64,000 nt of DNA from Escarpia spicata (Eukaryota; Annelida; Polychaeta; Sabellida; Siboglinidae): NCBI GenBank assembly GCA_963995525.1, contig OZ023206.1, forward strand, positions 24,285,324-24,349,323. The letters are read 5' to 3'. Made by a program: the position numbers and the translations under genes. The notes beneath the pieces were generated by a model. It saw only the letters and a list, made by a program, of their open reading frames with translations, had not been told where the DNA came from and did not search any database. Below are positions 12,596 through 23,551 of the stretch, one piece after another; the first letter of the stretch is position 1, and each line of letters begins with the position of its first letter.

Positions 12596-13313
12596 ATAAT
12601 TTATTTCACCAAAGAACACCTTTATTGAATTTAGACTATTGTTTATTCGGTGGCGGAGATATATTTGTGTTAATACGTCCACCCAACGTATTGTCTGAGC
12701 AGTTTGCGTTTGGAACATTATTTGTATTATGTACTGATATATTTTTAACAATTAAGAACAACTCCGAATATAAAGCAATCATTAATTTGGTAAGCGGAAA
12801 TCTGCATTCTTTATAGTTGTTTGTGCAAAGTGTGAAGCTCTGCAAATGCGATTTTACCGTAGCGTTATTACAAACGTGTATTTAGAGTAAATAACTAAAT
12901 GACTAACTAGTACCGAGCCGCTATTACCTTTATTCACATTTAGAGACATGATATTGGTATTCAGATTCAACTGATTGCTAACAATCTCAATTTAGTACAG
13001 TTTTGCGAGATTCGAGATGTTCAATGGTAAATGGACAATGCAGATCACGTACATTTTCTTTCAGGAAGTAGACACACACATAGCACAGACCTCGGCCTGT
13101 GCGGGAGGAGAACCCATTGTAAGTATGGACAACCCGGTTAAGACCCATGTACATCGTGTTGAAATAGAACAGACCGCTGTCTTCTCTGTAGTAGTTGAAG
13201 CCTTCGTAGTTGGTGGCGTACATCTGATTCTTCGATATTCGAATCAACACGGCTGTCTTGACTATGTTCTTTGACTGCTTAAGAATACCGGAACCGCCGA
13301 CATCACTGCGATA
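12596..13313. repeat. Older duplication, left copy, gene-proximal part
   Basis: This segment aligns with about 31853-32650, starting at the shared TTATTTCACCAAA. It runs through a 3' flank that keeps a CCTTTATTCACATTT block (an AATAAA on the minus strand) and CAACTGATTGCTAACAATCT, into exon 3 of the secreted-protein gene. The match stops abruptly at the TA before the 13314 element. Confidence 0.85.
12987..13313 (-). pseudogene. Truncated paralogue of the three-exon secreted protein (exon 3 only)
   Basis: The minus-strand frame reads YRSDVGGSG, then [27 protein letters not shown] and SSRTGRGLC, closely matching residues 124 onward of the intact gene at 32365-34247. The reading frame is still open and the C-terminus is about 14 residues longer than in the intact copy. 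The first 21 codons of exon 3, and exons 1 and 2, are missing. The break coincides with the left end of the Tigger-like element. The sequence beyond the right end of that element does not resume the gene, so more than a simple insertion happened. Confidence 0.85.
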
Positions 13314-14316
13314 CAGTAGTCCCTCTCTTCAGCGGACACATCTGTATCCAAACATAAGTGTCCCAACATGGCACGTGTCCGCTCATCGGAGGGACAGGCA
13401 TCTTAGACTTAGTGCCAAAGTTCAGACCAGTACAAATGACGCATGGTAAAGATGTGGCAATATGTCAACGCATTGAATAATTAAATATTAAAAACGGTAA
13501 CATGTACAATCGTTATTGTCTCACTTCATTTTTCACCCAATTTCTAAGCATTCATTAATGCACACATTGTGCGTCAGTTGATAATGCGTTCCACCGCTTC
13601 ATACGCTGGTAACTATTTCATCTTTTCAAGGCATTGGTAATATTTGCCGTTTGGCGTAGCGCAGCATAATTTGATGATGCTTGTTTATTATTTCACCTCA
13701 GTTTAAGCTTAATGTTGGACTACATTGAAAACAATTGAGGTGAACCTTTTATACATCGTATTTGTGAATCTTAATTGCAATTTACAAGATGAAAAGGCGA
13801 CGCCAAGCCGAAGCCCTGGCTGGGGCTGAAGGCGCGAACGGGGAAGTCATCATGACATGGCATCGCCGGCGCCGGCGCCGGCGGCAAACGTGATTGATAA
13901 CAGCACAAAATGAACAATACCTTCCTCCACATTCACTTTGCCTAAAATTTACATATATTATAATCAAAGGAACTCTAAGTAGTTTAGACAAACACCACGA
14001 TTACAGCAAGGAAGACAAGTTAATTATTACGGGTACACGTGTACTTGGTGTTACCATTGGCATTGACACACACCAAGCCTTCAAGCTGTATGTCCGCCAT
14101 TTTCTAAACAAATTCAGCAAAAAATCTTCGAATTAATTAATGCTGTCCATCTTAGGAGAGACATATAACCAAAATATCCTGTCCGCTGTCCGCGTACACG
14201 AGGTGTCCCCTCATCAGAGGGACATTAACATGGCAGAACGGGCCGTACATTGACAAACTGTCCCGACATAGCAGGTGTCCCCTCGTCAGAGGGTCCGCTG
14301 AAGAGAAGGACTACTG
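13314..14316. mobile_element. 1.0-kb Tigger/pogo-like non-autonomous transposon
   Basis: The terminal inverted repeats are 24 bp with one mismatch, reading CAGTAGTCCCTCTCTTCAGC from the left and the matching bases inverted from the right. TA is duplicated at both sides (13312-13313 and 14317-14318). CAGT-starting ends with TA duplications are typical of pogo/Tigger elements. Further subterminal repeats of the form GTGTCCCCTC and AGAGGGAC occur inside, for example near 14204 and 14275. No long transposase frame remains. A short (GGCGCC)n palindromic run lies near 13867. Confidence 0.85.
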
Positions 14317-14318
14317 TA

Positions 14319-14804
14319 TTTAATTTTATTCAAAAAGTGGTCGCGTACCTTTACGATAATAGCTCCTATGCTTTAACATGGTGAAAATTCCCTATGCTTT
14401 AACATGGAGAAAATCCCTATATCTTAACATGGCGAAAATTCCCTATCCTTTAACACGGAGAAAATTCAAAAAGTGGTCGCATACCTTTACGATAATAGCT
14501 CCTATGTTTTAACATGAGGAAAAAATTCCCTATCCTATAACATGGGGTAAAAATTCCCTATCCTTTAACATGGAGAAAATTCCCTATCCTTTAACCCGGG
14601 AGCGACCTGGGGGAAATCCATATCTATTAACATGGGATTTCCGCAAGGGCCGCATCAAAAAAATCTCGAAAACCGTTTTGTGACTACTTTCGTCATTTTC
14701 CTCCAGCACTTGGCACGGTCTGGTGGAATCCCTATCTCTTAACATGGGAAAATCCCTATCCTTTAACCTGGGAGCGCTACTGGAGGAAAATCCCTATCTC
14801 TTAA
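14319..14804. repeat. Tandem array of CCCTATCCTTTAACATGG units
   Basis: About a dozen imperfect units of roughly 26-35 bp built on CCCTATCCTTTAACATGG plus GAAAATT. A longer block, AAAGTGGTCGC followed by TACCTTTACGATAATAGCTC, occurs twice (near 14333 and 14468). The array is cut at the TTAA of its last unit by the 7-kb element, and its continuation (ttaacatgggatttcc) reappears at 21820. Confidence 0.9.
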
Positions 14805-16639
14805 AGGGGAAATGAAACGATTGAACAACCACAGCCCAAACATAAGAACATACCATTTAGAGTACATGTCACCATGATTTGACAAGTACAGCGTCACGGT
14901 ATATTTTTAATAATTTTTCAAACGTAGCTACTATCGGCACAGGGCGCCGCCATCATGCTCTAGGAGCGTGTGGTTGTACATCCGGTTTGATTGGCGAGAT
15001 GTCTCCCAAAGCTGTATACAGCAATTCGATAGGCGACGCAGCGTAGCTCTCAGAAAAACCGACGAAACGCATACAAACACATAAAAACATAACAATTTAA
15101 TGCACTGCGTGGCTACTAGATATACTATAAGTGTTAGTAAGCAACTTTTCACATACTTCCACAGAAGGATTCCAACAGAAAAAAACAAGTTATAGATGAT
15201 GAATTTGACGTGTTCGCCGGCGGCAAGATTGGCAAAAGTCTGCGGTGGTCACTTTCAAACGCCGATTGCAAGCCTAAATACGAAAGTGACGAGCATAAAA
15301 AGACATTGAACGTCGAAACATAATTCTTGGTTAAAGTCACAGGTCCATCTTCAGTCGATTTGTTTACATATAACTATGCACCGATGAAGTAAAATTAAAC
15401 GAAATCGACCTGGAAGCTCGACATTATTGCCTTATTTGGAGGGTGAAGCGGCGCGTAGGAAATAACAAGCCGAAACCAGCTTGTTGTTGCCAATGTGACT
15501 CGGCACTCACGAGTTCCGTCAGGTATCATTACGACCACTATATAGTCCCGCAGTTCTAGTTCAAAGTCTGCATATATACAAATATGACGTATTCAAAATT
15601 GAAATGTAATAAGAAATGTGAATGTGATAAAGTACAAATACGTGTGAATACTATGATATAATTGGGAATAATGAGTGCTTGTAATCCGCCGATTTAGTTT
15701 ACGGCAAGTCGTGCCGGCGTGTTGCTACGTCTGAATACCGCAACGTCTACATCTACGAGTCTATGTTATCGACTTAGTTGCTGGTGGGGGGAATAACCTT
15801 CAAAATAATTACAAAAATAAATGTCAGCTACCGTAGCCAGTATAACGTTTTGCGAAATAGTGTCGTCATCTATTAATCAACATTAGTCACAGTCCGGACC
15901 AAGCCCTGTCAAAAATGTATTGTAGGCATTGTCATTGGAATGTATTAATTTAAAAGAAATAGTTAAAGACAAATATTATTGAAGTTGGACTGCTCAAATA
16001 CTATAAAATGTAACCGCATTTAATTAAGTGACATTACAAGTATTTAAATCCTTAAAAATACTTGTTTTACAGTCAATAGCATACAACAAAACACTGTAGT
16101 CATATCTGATATAATTAGTTATTGGCATAGTAAATAGGTTCACATCAGTCAACTAAAGTCAATCACCATGTAGGCCTAATACTAATTTATGTGTCTCAAA
16201 TATTGGCTTGTAGCAATGGACCCTGAATTGATGCTCCAGTTTTGAGGCGACAATTTAGCAAGCATGCTATCATACCAACTTTTTTCCTGATATAGATTAC
16301 ATGACTGCAAACACCAATGTATGCTTTTAATAACAAGGACATTGTATATAATTTATTGACTTTTGAATGTAAGCCTAACAAGGAAAAAAGGAAATAATGT
16401 CACAGGAAAAAGCCACAAAGATTAATAAATATGTATTTTGTATTTATAAAGTTCAAATGTTAAACACATTTGAGTGCACATGCATTTTAATCATGAAAAT
16501 TAAAGATAACACACATATATCCACTAAAAAAAACCGTTGAAAAAGTCACTTGTAAATCGCACTTGTGCTCCAATTTTAATTAATATTTGCACGATTGTGT
16601 CATTTTGTTCCTAATATATAACGGAAGTATCCAAACAAC

Positions 16640-18594
16640 CATAGGGCCTAATACCGAGCGCAAGCTTCGAAGGATCCAGCGAAGGATTTAGCACGCGAGA
16701 TGACATCGTCCCTCGTGGTAATACAAATGTCACTTGTAGTGCTGTCACGCCATCGAACTGTAGTGTCAAAACATAAAGGAAGCCAGTGGTCGTGTCGCCA
16801 GTGCGACACTTTGTCGATGCAGTAGTTAATACTGACAATACTGTTGTTCCATTGAACATTCACCATGACCGTGGGTGTGCAAAGTTGCCATCGCAGTCTA
16901 GCACGCCTTCTCCGACTGACCCTGACCATGGGTATATAGACGCCCTTCGGATGTCCCAGTCTCACTATCGCCATCTTCAGATGATTCTGTCTGCAACAGC
17001 GAGAAGAGAAGCATTGAAGCGAGTGATGCAGAATATGTTGTAGCATGTGACAGCGGTATCACTGATGATGACTCAAGCGGTTCTTACACTAATGGGAAAG
17101 AGAGAAAGTTTGTCATCTGTGAGAAAAACATCATTTCACTTTTCTGCACCTGCTAAAACACCAAACTGCAATAAACCACTTATATCAAAGCCTAGCATCA
17201 CAGTGACTGGATTTGCAGTGGTTGTGACCACAGAATGTGTTGATGGCCACTCGTTCATGTGGCACTCGCAACCCAAGATTGGTAACATTTATGAGAGTAA
17301 CTTGTTGATACCAAGCGTCCTCTTCCTGACTGGACATTCATTCACTGTGTACAATTTGGTCAACCTAATGAACCTATGTGCCTTGTCACCCCGCCAGTGC
17401 TACAACATACAGCGGACATACATACTGCCAGAGATAGAGGACATGCCATTCAGAGGCCATCATGTCAGCTCTGGCCGGACAGAGCGTGGTCGCATCAGAC
17501 GATGCAAGATATGACAATCCAGATCTCGCTCCTCCATCACATCAGGAATTCCATTCATGGACAGCAGGCGCAGAGTTGTACCGGAAGTGCAGTCATGCAA
17601 CGTATACACAACAAGAAGTGAAAACAAGACTGAAGGTACAGAAGCCTTCACTGTCCAGAAAGCTATACTGGACTGTTGCCTACTGTATGATATAGAGAGG
17701 GTTACGAAGTGTGTTCACACTGGTGAACTGGAAAGCTTACATGCCCTCTTCCTCAAGTATGCACCCAAGTTCAGCCGTCAAGGCATCATAGCCAGACTCC
17801 ACTTGGCCACCATTGACCACAACACAAATACAAGGTAAGGTTTGTGATATCAATAGTGTTAACATTTGATGTTACAAAATAATGTATCAGTTGATCGACA
17901 AAGCTGCACACTTTAGAAATCCAGCATTGCATTAGGAAATAAACTTAAATGGCTGAAAATCCCTGCCTGTACTCGATAGCAAAACAATGTTAGGAATACA
18001 GTTTCGAAAATACAATCTCACTGCACAAGAGTATGCATGCAAACAACAGATAACATAATTAAAATTAAGGACATTTGTTTATTGTTACTTGAATTGTTTA
18101 ATTATATATCAATGGAATTGGAATGGTATGCTTTGGAATTGCTTATTGAAATATAAACTGATGCATATATAAATTATATATATATATATATGATTAAATA
18201 ATAAATATTTGAATGTATTATGGAATTGGAATTCCTTGGAAGTTTAAATTGAAAAGGATGACAGAATTCGGAACCGATTAATAAATGACATTAGCCGTTT
18301 GATTTCGAGAGAGAGAGAGAGAGAGAGAGCGCGAGAGAGCGAGAGCATACAAGCAAGCTGCTATAGCCAGCTATTCTTCAGATATTTCTATTGTTATACT
18401 GATTTTAGATTTATCATTTGTTCAATCAGCGGGAAATGGTGAAAACAGCAGACAACAAGCTACGGTATCAGCTGCAGTATTCAAAGTCTGCTGGGTATGT
18501 AGTGAAGAAAGTGATGGCGTCAAAGGACTACAGCTTCCGAGGAGAAATTCTAGAGGGCATTGCAGCTAGATGCACGAGTGGCACAAAGCTGTGA
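16640..18594 (+). pseudogene. Decayed transposase-like gene of a widespread animal repeat family
   Basis: Pieces in order: an acidic segment (VACDSGITDDDSSGSY) leading to RKFVICEKNIISLF, and after a frameshift near 17150 the stretch from 17215 (VDGHSFMWHSQPKIGNIY, SNLLIPSVLFLTGHSF, then YNIQRTYILPEIE). The central catalytic core expected next is missing or deleted. The C-terminal part follows from about 17560 (AILDCCLLYDIERVTKCVHT, LHALFLKYAPK, IDHNTNT), ending at an AG/GTAAGG donor at 17834. After an intron with an acceptor at 18429, a 55-codon exon reads LRYQLQYSKSAGYVV and KDYSFRG to a TGA. The phase across that junction does not fit exactly, consistent with decay or a misplaced boundary. 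I recall this order (W.SQP.IG, then HTG.LE..H..LKY.PK, then IDHN) from large multi-copy 'uncharacterized' protein families of fish and marine invertebrates that look like DDE transposases. That recollection is unverified. Confidence 0.6.
18169..18345. repeat. (TA)n and (GA)n microsatellites
   Basis: A TATATATATA tract lies at about 18174-18191 and a GAGAGA tract with GC interruptions at about 18308-18345. Both are in the apparent intron of the transposase-like gene. Confidence 0.9.
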
Positions 18595-20779
18595 AGTGTG
18601 CTCCAAGTTGCAACATCAAGTAAGGAGGTAACTCTAGCAGAGCATGCAGGCATCGAAAAACCAGCAAAAGAGGAGGCTGTGGCAAAGCAAAGAAGCGGCT
18701 TTACGGAAAACTAGTTGTATCCGTATCAATTCGGTTTAGTGCCACCCAATTGATACGACATCCAATTTCAAATGACAATGGATTTCTATGCTTAAATAAC
18801 ATAGTTTGAACATCACTGGCAGAAATAGAGAAACGTTTTAGGCAAAGTGCATTCTCACTACTGTATAGGACCTCCTAAAGTAAGGAACATCCACTTAAAA
18901 GCTTGTATCCTAGTTGTGGTATGCAATGTATTTTATTATACACTATTCTATGTAGGGAACTTTGGGTATATGTAATTTACTGGAATAGTTTAACCAAGTC
19001 CAAACATGTTACTTATAGTGAGTTTTTTGCAACAGACTACCATTCTCAAACATCACACTGAACTGTACATGTATTTGTTCATATGACTCACTGTACACTT
19101 TTAATGTGGCTTCTAGGATGTGTGTCACAAAAATGATAAGGGCCATTACCATTAAAACTGGACTGTTACCATCAAGTTTAGTAAAAGTAAAGTGCCATCT
19201 TACAACAAAATATATATTTTTTGTTTAATCTGTATGTTTTAGCCAGTATTATTAAAGTGTACTACAAACTAATGAAGCAGCAAAGGATTCAGCTATATGT
19301 TTGTTATATATTCATACTTCATTGTTAGTATTACATTTGACATTATCACAAAACAACATCTCAAAAAGTACTTAATAACAATAAGAACACTTATATAGTG
19401 CCATAAATCTAGATAAATCCATTTGGAGGCACTTGATAGATTTTGAAACTAGTACTACAAGTTTTGAATCTGTATCTTGAATAATAATACTTGTTTTCTT
19501 GACACATGGCCCTAGTGTTGAAAGTTGAAACCCACAATTATGTAAAACTGGAACTGTAATGGAATATTTTGTATGTAATAATTTTTGTATCACAATATTT
19601 GATCATAATGATGACCCATATCATCAATAAACGTGTTACTTATTGATGTACTATATGTGCACAGGACTGACACAGACCCAAATTGTAATACAGTTAGATT
19701 AAAATGTGTTACAGTGTGAAGTGAATCAACTGAAAGAAACATTGAAAACCGGTGTGTGAATTTGACTAATGCATTGGCACAGTCTGCCATGTAGTCTTAT
19801 TTATTTGTGAATTGTTTCTCCATATGAATAAACTGTTGATATATTTCATGTTGGCTTCAGTATTACAAATCGAATTATGAATAGGGACATGCAAGACACT
19901 ACAGATCACATTGTTGTTGCCAAAAATGGGATAAGAAGGCACCGAATAATTCATTCTTCCTTTTGGTCAATCTAATCTTACTTATCCATGGTTTTAATTT
20001 TCACTGTACACTCACCTGTATAGTGCAATGTCCATAGCTTAAATTTTCATAAACCCCATTCACTTCTGGATACAGTGCAGGCTGGTATAACACGTCTGTT
20101 GCCTTTTCCAAGTCTCTCCCTTGACCACAACGTGAAGTGACGATAGGCGGCTAATCGAATCAATCGATATGTTCTGAAAGTTCATTTATTTGCATTAGTT
20201 GATAATAAACAACCGGTATCTTCTAATTATTGTTATACTGGCAAAACTGTGTTTTATCAATATCACATCATGAATTCAGTGAATTGGTTCATTTGTTTGT
20301 GAAGGGCTGTAATAATTATGATTGTAAGACTACATTTTATGATGTGGTCTTGATAACACACACACATAATATACATAACATTTTTATTATATTAAAAACT
20401 CCACTTAAATATTTTTGTATCAATAATACATTGCACAATGTCCTGATTATGCATCTATTAATGCATGGTAGTGTGCAATTTGTCTACATTTTTTTATAAA
20501 TTAAGCAAGTTGCTTGAACACTTTTAAATAGGGAATTAAACAAGTGTATAAAAAGGATGCACACATCCTGTCAAGAATAAAAGTAAGTTTATTAAGAAAA
20601 TTATCAAAAATTTTTTGATGAAAATCATAGACATAGTATTTTATGAAGATTGAGTGAACGTGAACATTTGAGGTGGGAACAAGTATAATTACTCTATTTA
20701 AGTTTGAAAAAGTTATTGCTAGAATAATTATTTGATACCTGTTGAACTACGTAGTACTTACCTACTAGCTATTGGTCGA

Positions 20780-21170
20780 ATCAACGAGTCTGCACGCAAA
20801 TCATACAATGACAACAGACCGACTTCCAAGTTCCAACACCGCCCTGTTGGTGCAAATCGTTTCGAAGTCGTCACTCATAATCGGTAATGACACTAAATCT
20901 AATGCAGGCATCTGCAAGGTCTGTCATACGGTGCTGTACGGCAGCTATATCCCTACAGCACAGCAACTCGATGTGCGTCGACATTGTCATTGGGACGCAG
21001 TGTCCACACAAACACCATGCGACATTATTAAGTCGCGTAACGTCTTCGTCGTCGATAGACCAACTGTCACTGTCCGACTCCCACAACTGAACCTGACCCG
21101 GGGCCGGACATTATCGGACCGTGGATCGCACACTGTCACTGACACTGGGTGAAACCCGTATGGCACAGGC
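20780..21170 (-). pseudogene. Decayed P2X7 C-terminal (ballast) domain gene
   Basis: The minus strand reads a PYGFHP motif, then (with a frame change and a stop) WESDSDSWSIDDED. The diagnostic RLNNVAWCLCGHCVPM follows, then IELLCCRD and DACI. The WCxCGxCxPM ... CC(R/K)E/D ... CI pattern is the zinc-binding signature of the intracellular ballast domain of P2X7 receptors, which also occurs in many invertebrate proteins outside receptors. No P2X channel sequence is present. The frame change and stop near 21100 indicate a broken gene. It lies near the right end of the TTAA element, convergent with the transposase-like gene. Confidence 0.65.
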
Positions 21171-21823
21171 CCTTTGTGTGTGTCAACCGTATCAACCGTA
21201 ATTTCCGAGTGACAAGTCGAACTAGAGTCTTCATCTGTCGTATCGATTTTCTCCCCAAGTGATACGGAAGTTTTAAAAATCACTTTTAATAACTCGTCTC
21301 TACCAAAATTCTTCGACGTCTTTGTCAACAAAATAAAAATAGTCCCGGTATGCGCGCGCATCTAATATTCTGAACTTTGCTTTGAAAACCCCGCCCCCTT
21401 CTGGCAGCTAAAATCTTCGTTCGGGAAGTGCGACTTTAACAACGATTTCATTGGTTATAAATCGTTGCCATTTAATTTCACCTTTTTATTTCGAACGCGT
21501 ATACAAGTTATTTGTTGACCTATAGAACGCCTATCGTGTATAATAGGGCACCACATCTTTGTTTTCGCACAGAAATGTCTACTAATGAAGTAAACCGAAA
21601 AACCCCGAAATTTAACATTGATTAGATAGGAGTGAATCAAACCACTCGCTTGGAACAAAGATGGCGATACGCAGTGCTCTATAGCGACGATTTAGGCATC
21701 GAACAAAATCGTTTTTTTAGTTTGTCTTATAAATGAGTACGTTTCTGTTAACATTAATGTATACTTATATAGTATATATTTAAATATGTAGCATGAAACA
21801 GCTGCATTTCATTTCCCCTTTAA

Positions 21824-23216
21824 CATGGGATTTCCTCCGGTGAACGGATACATCCCCGCTGATTAACCTATATTACTACTATCGTTGTCTCCAAAATGTA
21901 CCTGATCATCGCTCTATCGCTCTGAGAGTTACTTGTAGCCTGGGTTACGTAGGCTCCGTAAGATGGCGGCACTTTCTGCGCACCTCACAATCGCAGTGGA
22001 TAATTGGTGTAATTACAAATGTTATCCAGTAGGCGGGTGATAGTCTCGGTTAAACCCGAATCAGGGTACAGATCAGCTTTAGCTTTCAGCCTAAATATAA
22101 AACATCAAATTAAATAAGAGTAAACCTTGGATAGTTAATACTATGATTTGTTTGTTTGTTTAATTTGTTAAGATACATTGAATCAGCAACAATAATTGTG
22201 CAATTATATTTACATGTAATAATGATGACACGCTTCTATAGCGCGTAAATCCCCCGGAATCTGAGCTCAAAGGCGCAACATACAAGAATCATTGGCCAAA
22301 ATCGTTAACAGGGACAAGCAAGAGTCGTCATTAGAGCAAGGGACCGCCTTTTTGTAGCATTTATAGCATGAGGGAAAGCCGGATACGTAAAGGTTATAAT
22401 TTCAATAAGATTACAAAATGGGTAAATGCATCATCAGTAGTTGTATCGCTCAGTGTTTGCCTCTAATTCAAGTTTCAAATCCGGTAATCAACACATTGCG
22501 ATCGAACAGTTGAGAATGTTGTCTGCACTCACGTTGACATAATGTACTAATCAAAAGTCCAATACTGTCAGTAACTACTCAGCCAGTGACGCGACCGTTA
22601 CGCTGGGTTACGCCTGAGTTGGGTTCACCCTACATTTTCTAGCGAAATACCAGGATGTTTTATTATAAAACAAATCATGGCGTACCGTGCTGTGAACAGG
22701 TGTGGGAAGAAATTAAAACGGACTTGTGACAAAGACCTCGCATTGGATGGTCGCTAGGGGGCGTGGCATAATGTTTACTTTTCAGAATTTATCCTTCGTT
22801 TAATGTTCAATTATAGCATACTAATTATTTTGAATAAATTACTTTTAATATTATGTAACTTGTAATGCGCTACAGAATCAAGAATTCAAACATAAGCTAA
22901 GTATATTTAAATTATAAGCATATTTTAACAAGTTTTGGTCCTGTCATATTCAACTTAATAAAACCGGCGTTAAAGCCGTTATGATTATCGCTCACTTTCG
23001 CCGGTCGGCAATGTTCAGTTTTTTGTTTGTTTAAATGTTGTCGTTTGACCCAATTATACTGTTAAATTATGAAGTTACAAAACATGCTGCCTGTGAGTTT
23101 TTTTCAATTGACCTTTTAGATTACTATTGGCATTTTATATTAGTACAATAAATACGGTATTTAAAAAGGAATCATGGTGCAGTTAATTGCCATTGAGTGA
23201 TTGATACTAGTCAGTT
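21824..23216. other. Intergenic, with a possible LINE/SINE 3' tail relic
   Basis: No gene is visible. Near 22218-22285 the order AATAATGATGACACGCTTCTATAGCGCG followed by GAGCTCAAAGGCGC resembles, in reverse, the 3' ends of CR1/L2-type elements and their SINEs, but it is short and degenerate. Confidence 0.4.
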
Positions 23217-23551
23217 TCTGCCTATCTAAGACTAAGGCTACGGCTGACTGAGTGAATTATAATAAATATAAATAGTTCTTCCTCCCTTAATAGGCCTGTA
23301 AGTCTCAATTTAGTTACCGGAGTTGGCCCCGGTTCAACATTTTCTAATTAAATAAAGTAGGCTTTATTGTTAAAATTGAGACTCTACTGATCTTGTAAAT
23401 ATAATTTAGGTTTTACTTACGGCAGTTACGCCGTAGGCTTAGCCTTAGCTCTGGGTTTAACATTCTTTACTATTTATTATCTATATGATATAAAATGATA
23501 TGGTTTTGGTCTATTATTTTCTACTAAATATGATAATAATCTAACATAATT

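Larger units (their letters stand above)
14805..21819. mobile_element. 7.0-kb TTAA-flanked DNA element, piggyBac-like ends
   Basis: The left terminus AGGGGAAATGAAA (14805-14817) is repeated in inverted orientation at 21807-21819, and both are directly flanked by TTAA (14801-14804 and 21820-21823). Outside the TTAAs, the left flank (ccctatctc) and right flank (catgggatttcc) rejoin to a normal unit of the tandem array at 14319-14804, so the pre-insertion site can be read directly. TTAA duplication and a 13-bp inverted repeat fit piggyBac, although the first bases (AGGGG) are not the usual CCC. Inside are a decayed transposase-like gene on the plus strand (16640-18594) and a decayed P2X7-ballast-type gene on the minus strand (20780-21170). 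I see no classical piggyBac transposase. The rest (14820-16600 and 18700-20700) is AT-rich without supported genes. Confidence 0.8.

Noticed and set aside
16648..17046. 132-codon minus-strand frame
   Set aside because: Shadow of the plus-strand transposase-like gene, whose fragments have recognisable order in the other strand.
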